Shown: positions 42,810 through 43,815 of the stretch, one piece after another
How the letters are laid out: every line of letters starts with the position of its first letter
Numbering within the stretch: the first letter of the stretch is position 1
NCBI GenBank assembly: GCA_945901265.1
Contig: CAMDJZ010000008.1
Span: forward strand, 1-43,815
Reading direction: 5' to 3'
Source: Rickettsia typhi
GTDB taxonomy: Bacteria > Pseudomonadota > Alphaproteobacteria > Rickettsiales > UBA1997
Length of the DNA stretch: 43,815 nt
Made by a program: the position numbers and the translations under genes
Notes under the pieces: model-generated
Databases searched by the model: none
The model's input: the letters and a program-made list of their open reading frames with translations, nothing else
What the model was told of the DNA's origin: nothing

Positions 42810-42897
42810 TTTTTTATAATTTTAAAAAATCTTAACTTTAAAAACAAATTAAAAATTTTATAAGATTAAATGCTTTTAATTAAAGAAAGGTAAAAAA

Positions 42898-43815
42898 TTA
42901 CTGAACAGCAATTCCCCATTTTTTACCGAGATATTTTTCGACATCTTGCCTTTCTTCAGCTCTTAATGATCGAGAAAAAATTATTACCTCACCAATCAAT
43001 CCACTATAATAGGCATTTAGCGTTGTCCTCCAGTCAAATCTGGATCCCATATATAAGCTATAATTTTCTAAAGCATAAGATCCTCCCAATGATGAATTAT
43101 AACCTCCCGCATCAGCATATAAAGTTAATTCATTTCCGCCATTTTTAAAAATTTTAATATTGCTTGTGACCCCACTTGTTAAAGGGGCTGATAAAAAAAC
43201 CATCGAAATAATGATCGGATTATTATTTCCAATAATATTTGGACCAGTAACCGTTGCTTTGTTACAACCAGAATGAACTCCGAAATTTCCGCTACTTAAA
43301 TTTCCAGTGGTATGCCCTATTTCTATATTATTTGCACAAGTTGTATAGGGTTGGGAAATTAAAAATCCTTGTTGCAATGCGGTTCTTGGCTTAAAAACAA
43401 AAAATAAAGTTGCAGATTTCGAACCAAGAACTGACGCAGTAGCAATATTGGTATTCATAGAGTCATTTCCATCAAAATAAATAGCTGGCAAACTATTAAT
43501 CGCATAAGTTTTGTAAAGAGGTTTTGCCGCAAGAGTGATTTGTTTAAAATCAAGTTTACCTGAAGCTATTTGCGGATTTAGATCATACCAATTGGTAATG
43601 TTAGTCCCATCTGAAGCCTCAGCCACATCAAAACTTGTATCTAGACATGTTTCATGCCACGAATATATATCTTTTATCGCAGGCACTGGAGAGTTCATGG
43701 TCATTGATCTAGCTGAAGATAGTTTCATTGCAGAAACTAATCTTGAGCTTTGCGTAACTCCTGCAACCAAGATACCAATTATTAAAATCACAATTGATAA
43801 CTCAATTAGTGAAAA
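42898..43815 (-). CDS. Type IV prepilin-like protein with LamG-like domain, 5' truncated by window edge
   Basis: The frame is open to the right edge. At the edge it reads FSLIELSIVILIIGILVAG, the type III prepilin signal core with the conserved Glu5, so the real start is just outside and the GTG at 43791 is internal. After the pilin helix the protein has a globular part with a LamG/concanavalin-like sandwich: LPAIYFDGNDSM, SATLFFVFKP, and the ending GEVIIFSRSLRAEERQDVEKYLGKKWGI, typical of such domains in bacterial surface proteins. It is probably a minor pilin or pseudopilin displaying a binding domain. The partner assembly genes are not in the window. Confidence 0.82.
   Translation of the reverse strand, partial: FSLIELSIVILIIGILVAGVTQSSRLVSAMKLSSARSMTMNSPVPAIKDIYSWHETCLDTSFDVAEASDGTNITNWYDLNPQIASGKLDFKQITLAAKPLYKTYAINSLPAIYFDGNDSMNTNIATASVLGSKSATLFFVFKPRTALQQGFLISQPYTTCANNIEIGHTTGNLSSGNFGVHSGCNKATVTGPNIIGNNNPIIISMVFLSAPLTSGVTSNIKIFKNGGNELTLYADAGGYNSSLGGSYALENYSLYMGSRFDWRTTLNAYYSGLIGEVIIFSRSLRAEERQDVEKYLGKKWGIAVQ

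Noticed and set aside
1-43815. CRISPR array, phage genes or intact insertion sequence
   Set aside because: No regularly spaced repeats, cas, integrase, capsid or transposase sequences were seen. The repeats found are palindromic or simple tandem copies.

Overview
The window is a low-GC, gene-dense bacterial chromosome segment, most likely from an alphaproteobacterium of the Rickettsiales or a close relative. This rests on the base composition, the system I cytochrome c genes ccmD and ccmE, a PstA with a long N-terminal extension, a Fur protein of alphaproteobacterial type, a UvrA whose first zinc-finger cysteine pair is altered, and scattered short palindromic repeats like those known from Rickettsia. 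Homoserine kinase, a HisZ-like protein, NadC, GuaB, PurM and FolP point to more biosynthetic capacity than strict intracellular Rickettsiales usually keep. The lineage is an inference; no marker was searched against a database.

Layout: 1-3232 holds the end of a SIMPL-domain protein, xthA, and purM translationally coupled to a free-standing IleS C-terminal domain. 3477-6282 is a co-directional DUF2066 / PerM / MerR-like run. 6475-7072 is ccmD-ccmE, then tRNA-Phe. 7402-13903 is a minus-strand iron-linked cluster: fur, a putative HExxH metallopeptidase, thrB, pgeF, a TonB-dependent receptor and a PepSY membrane protein. 14166-17290 is guaB, a membrane protein and nadC, ending in a long palindromic repeat. 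murU-like, plsC and tRNA-Thr follow.

19052-21482 is the least explained part: two gene-poor stretches (about 800 and 555 bp) flank an XRE regulator, a small membrane protein and a stand-alone response regulator. The stretches hold strong hairpins and a 163-bp palindromic element flanked by a 6-bp direct repeat. 21483-27096 is lpdA, pstA, folP and dnaK on the minus strand. prfB has the classic +1 programmed frameshift. A promoter/terminator-bounded gene for a Lys/Ala-rich exported repeat protein follows, then nrdR-udg-hisZ. corA and bamA are on the minus strand, pstS diverges from bamA, then uvrA-ispA. The window ends with a broken GNAT gene, selO and a prepilin with a LamG-like domain running off the right edge.

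Most of the window is housekeeping. The best leads for something undescribed are the XRE/membrane/response-regulator trio with its structured flanks, the free-standing IleS domain behind purM, the two palindromic elements, and the predicted structured leaders at 3394-3454 and 28399-28560. No CRISPR array, intact insertion sequence, rRNA or prophage was seen.
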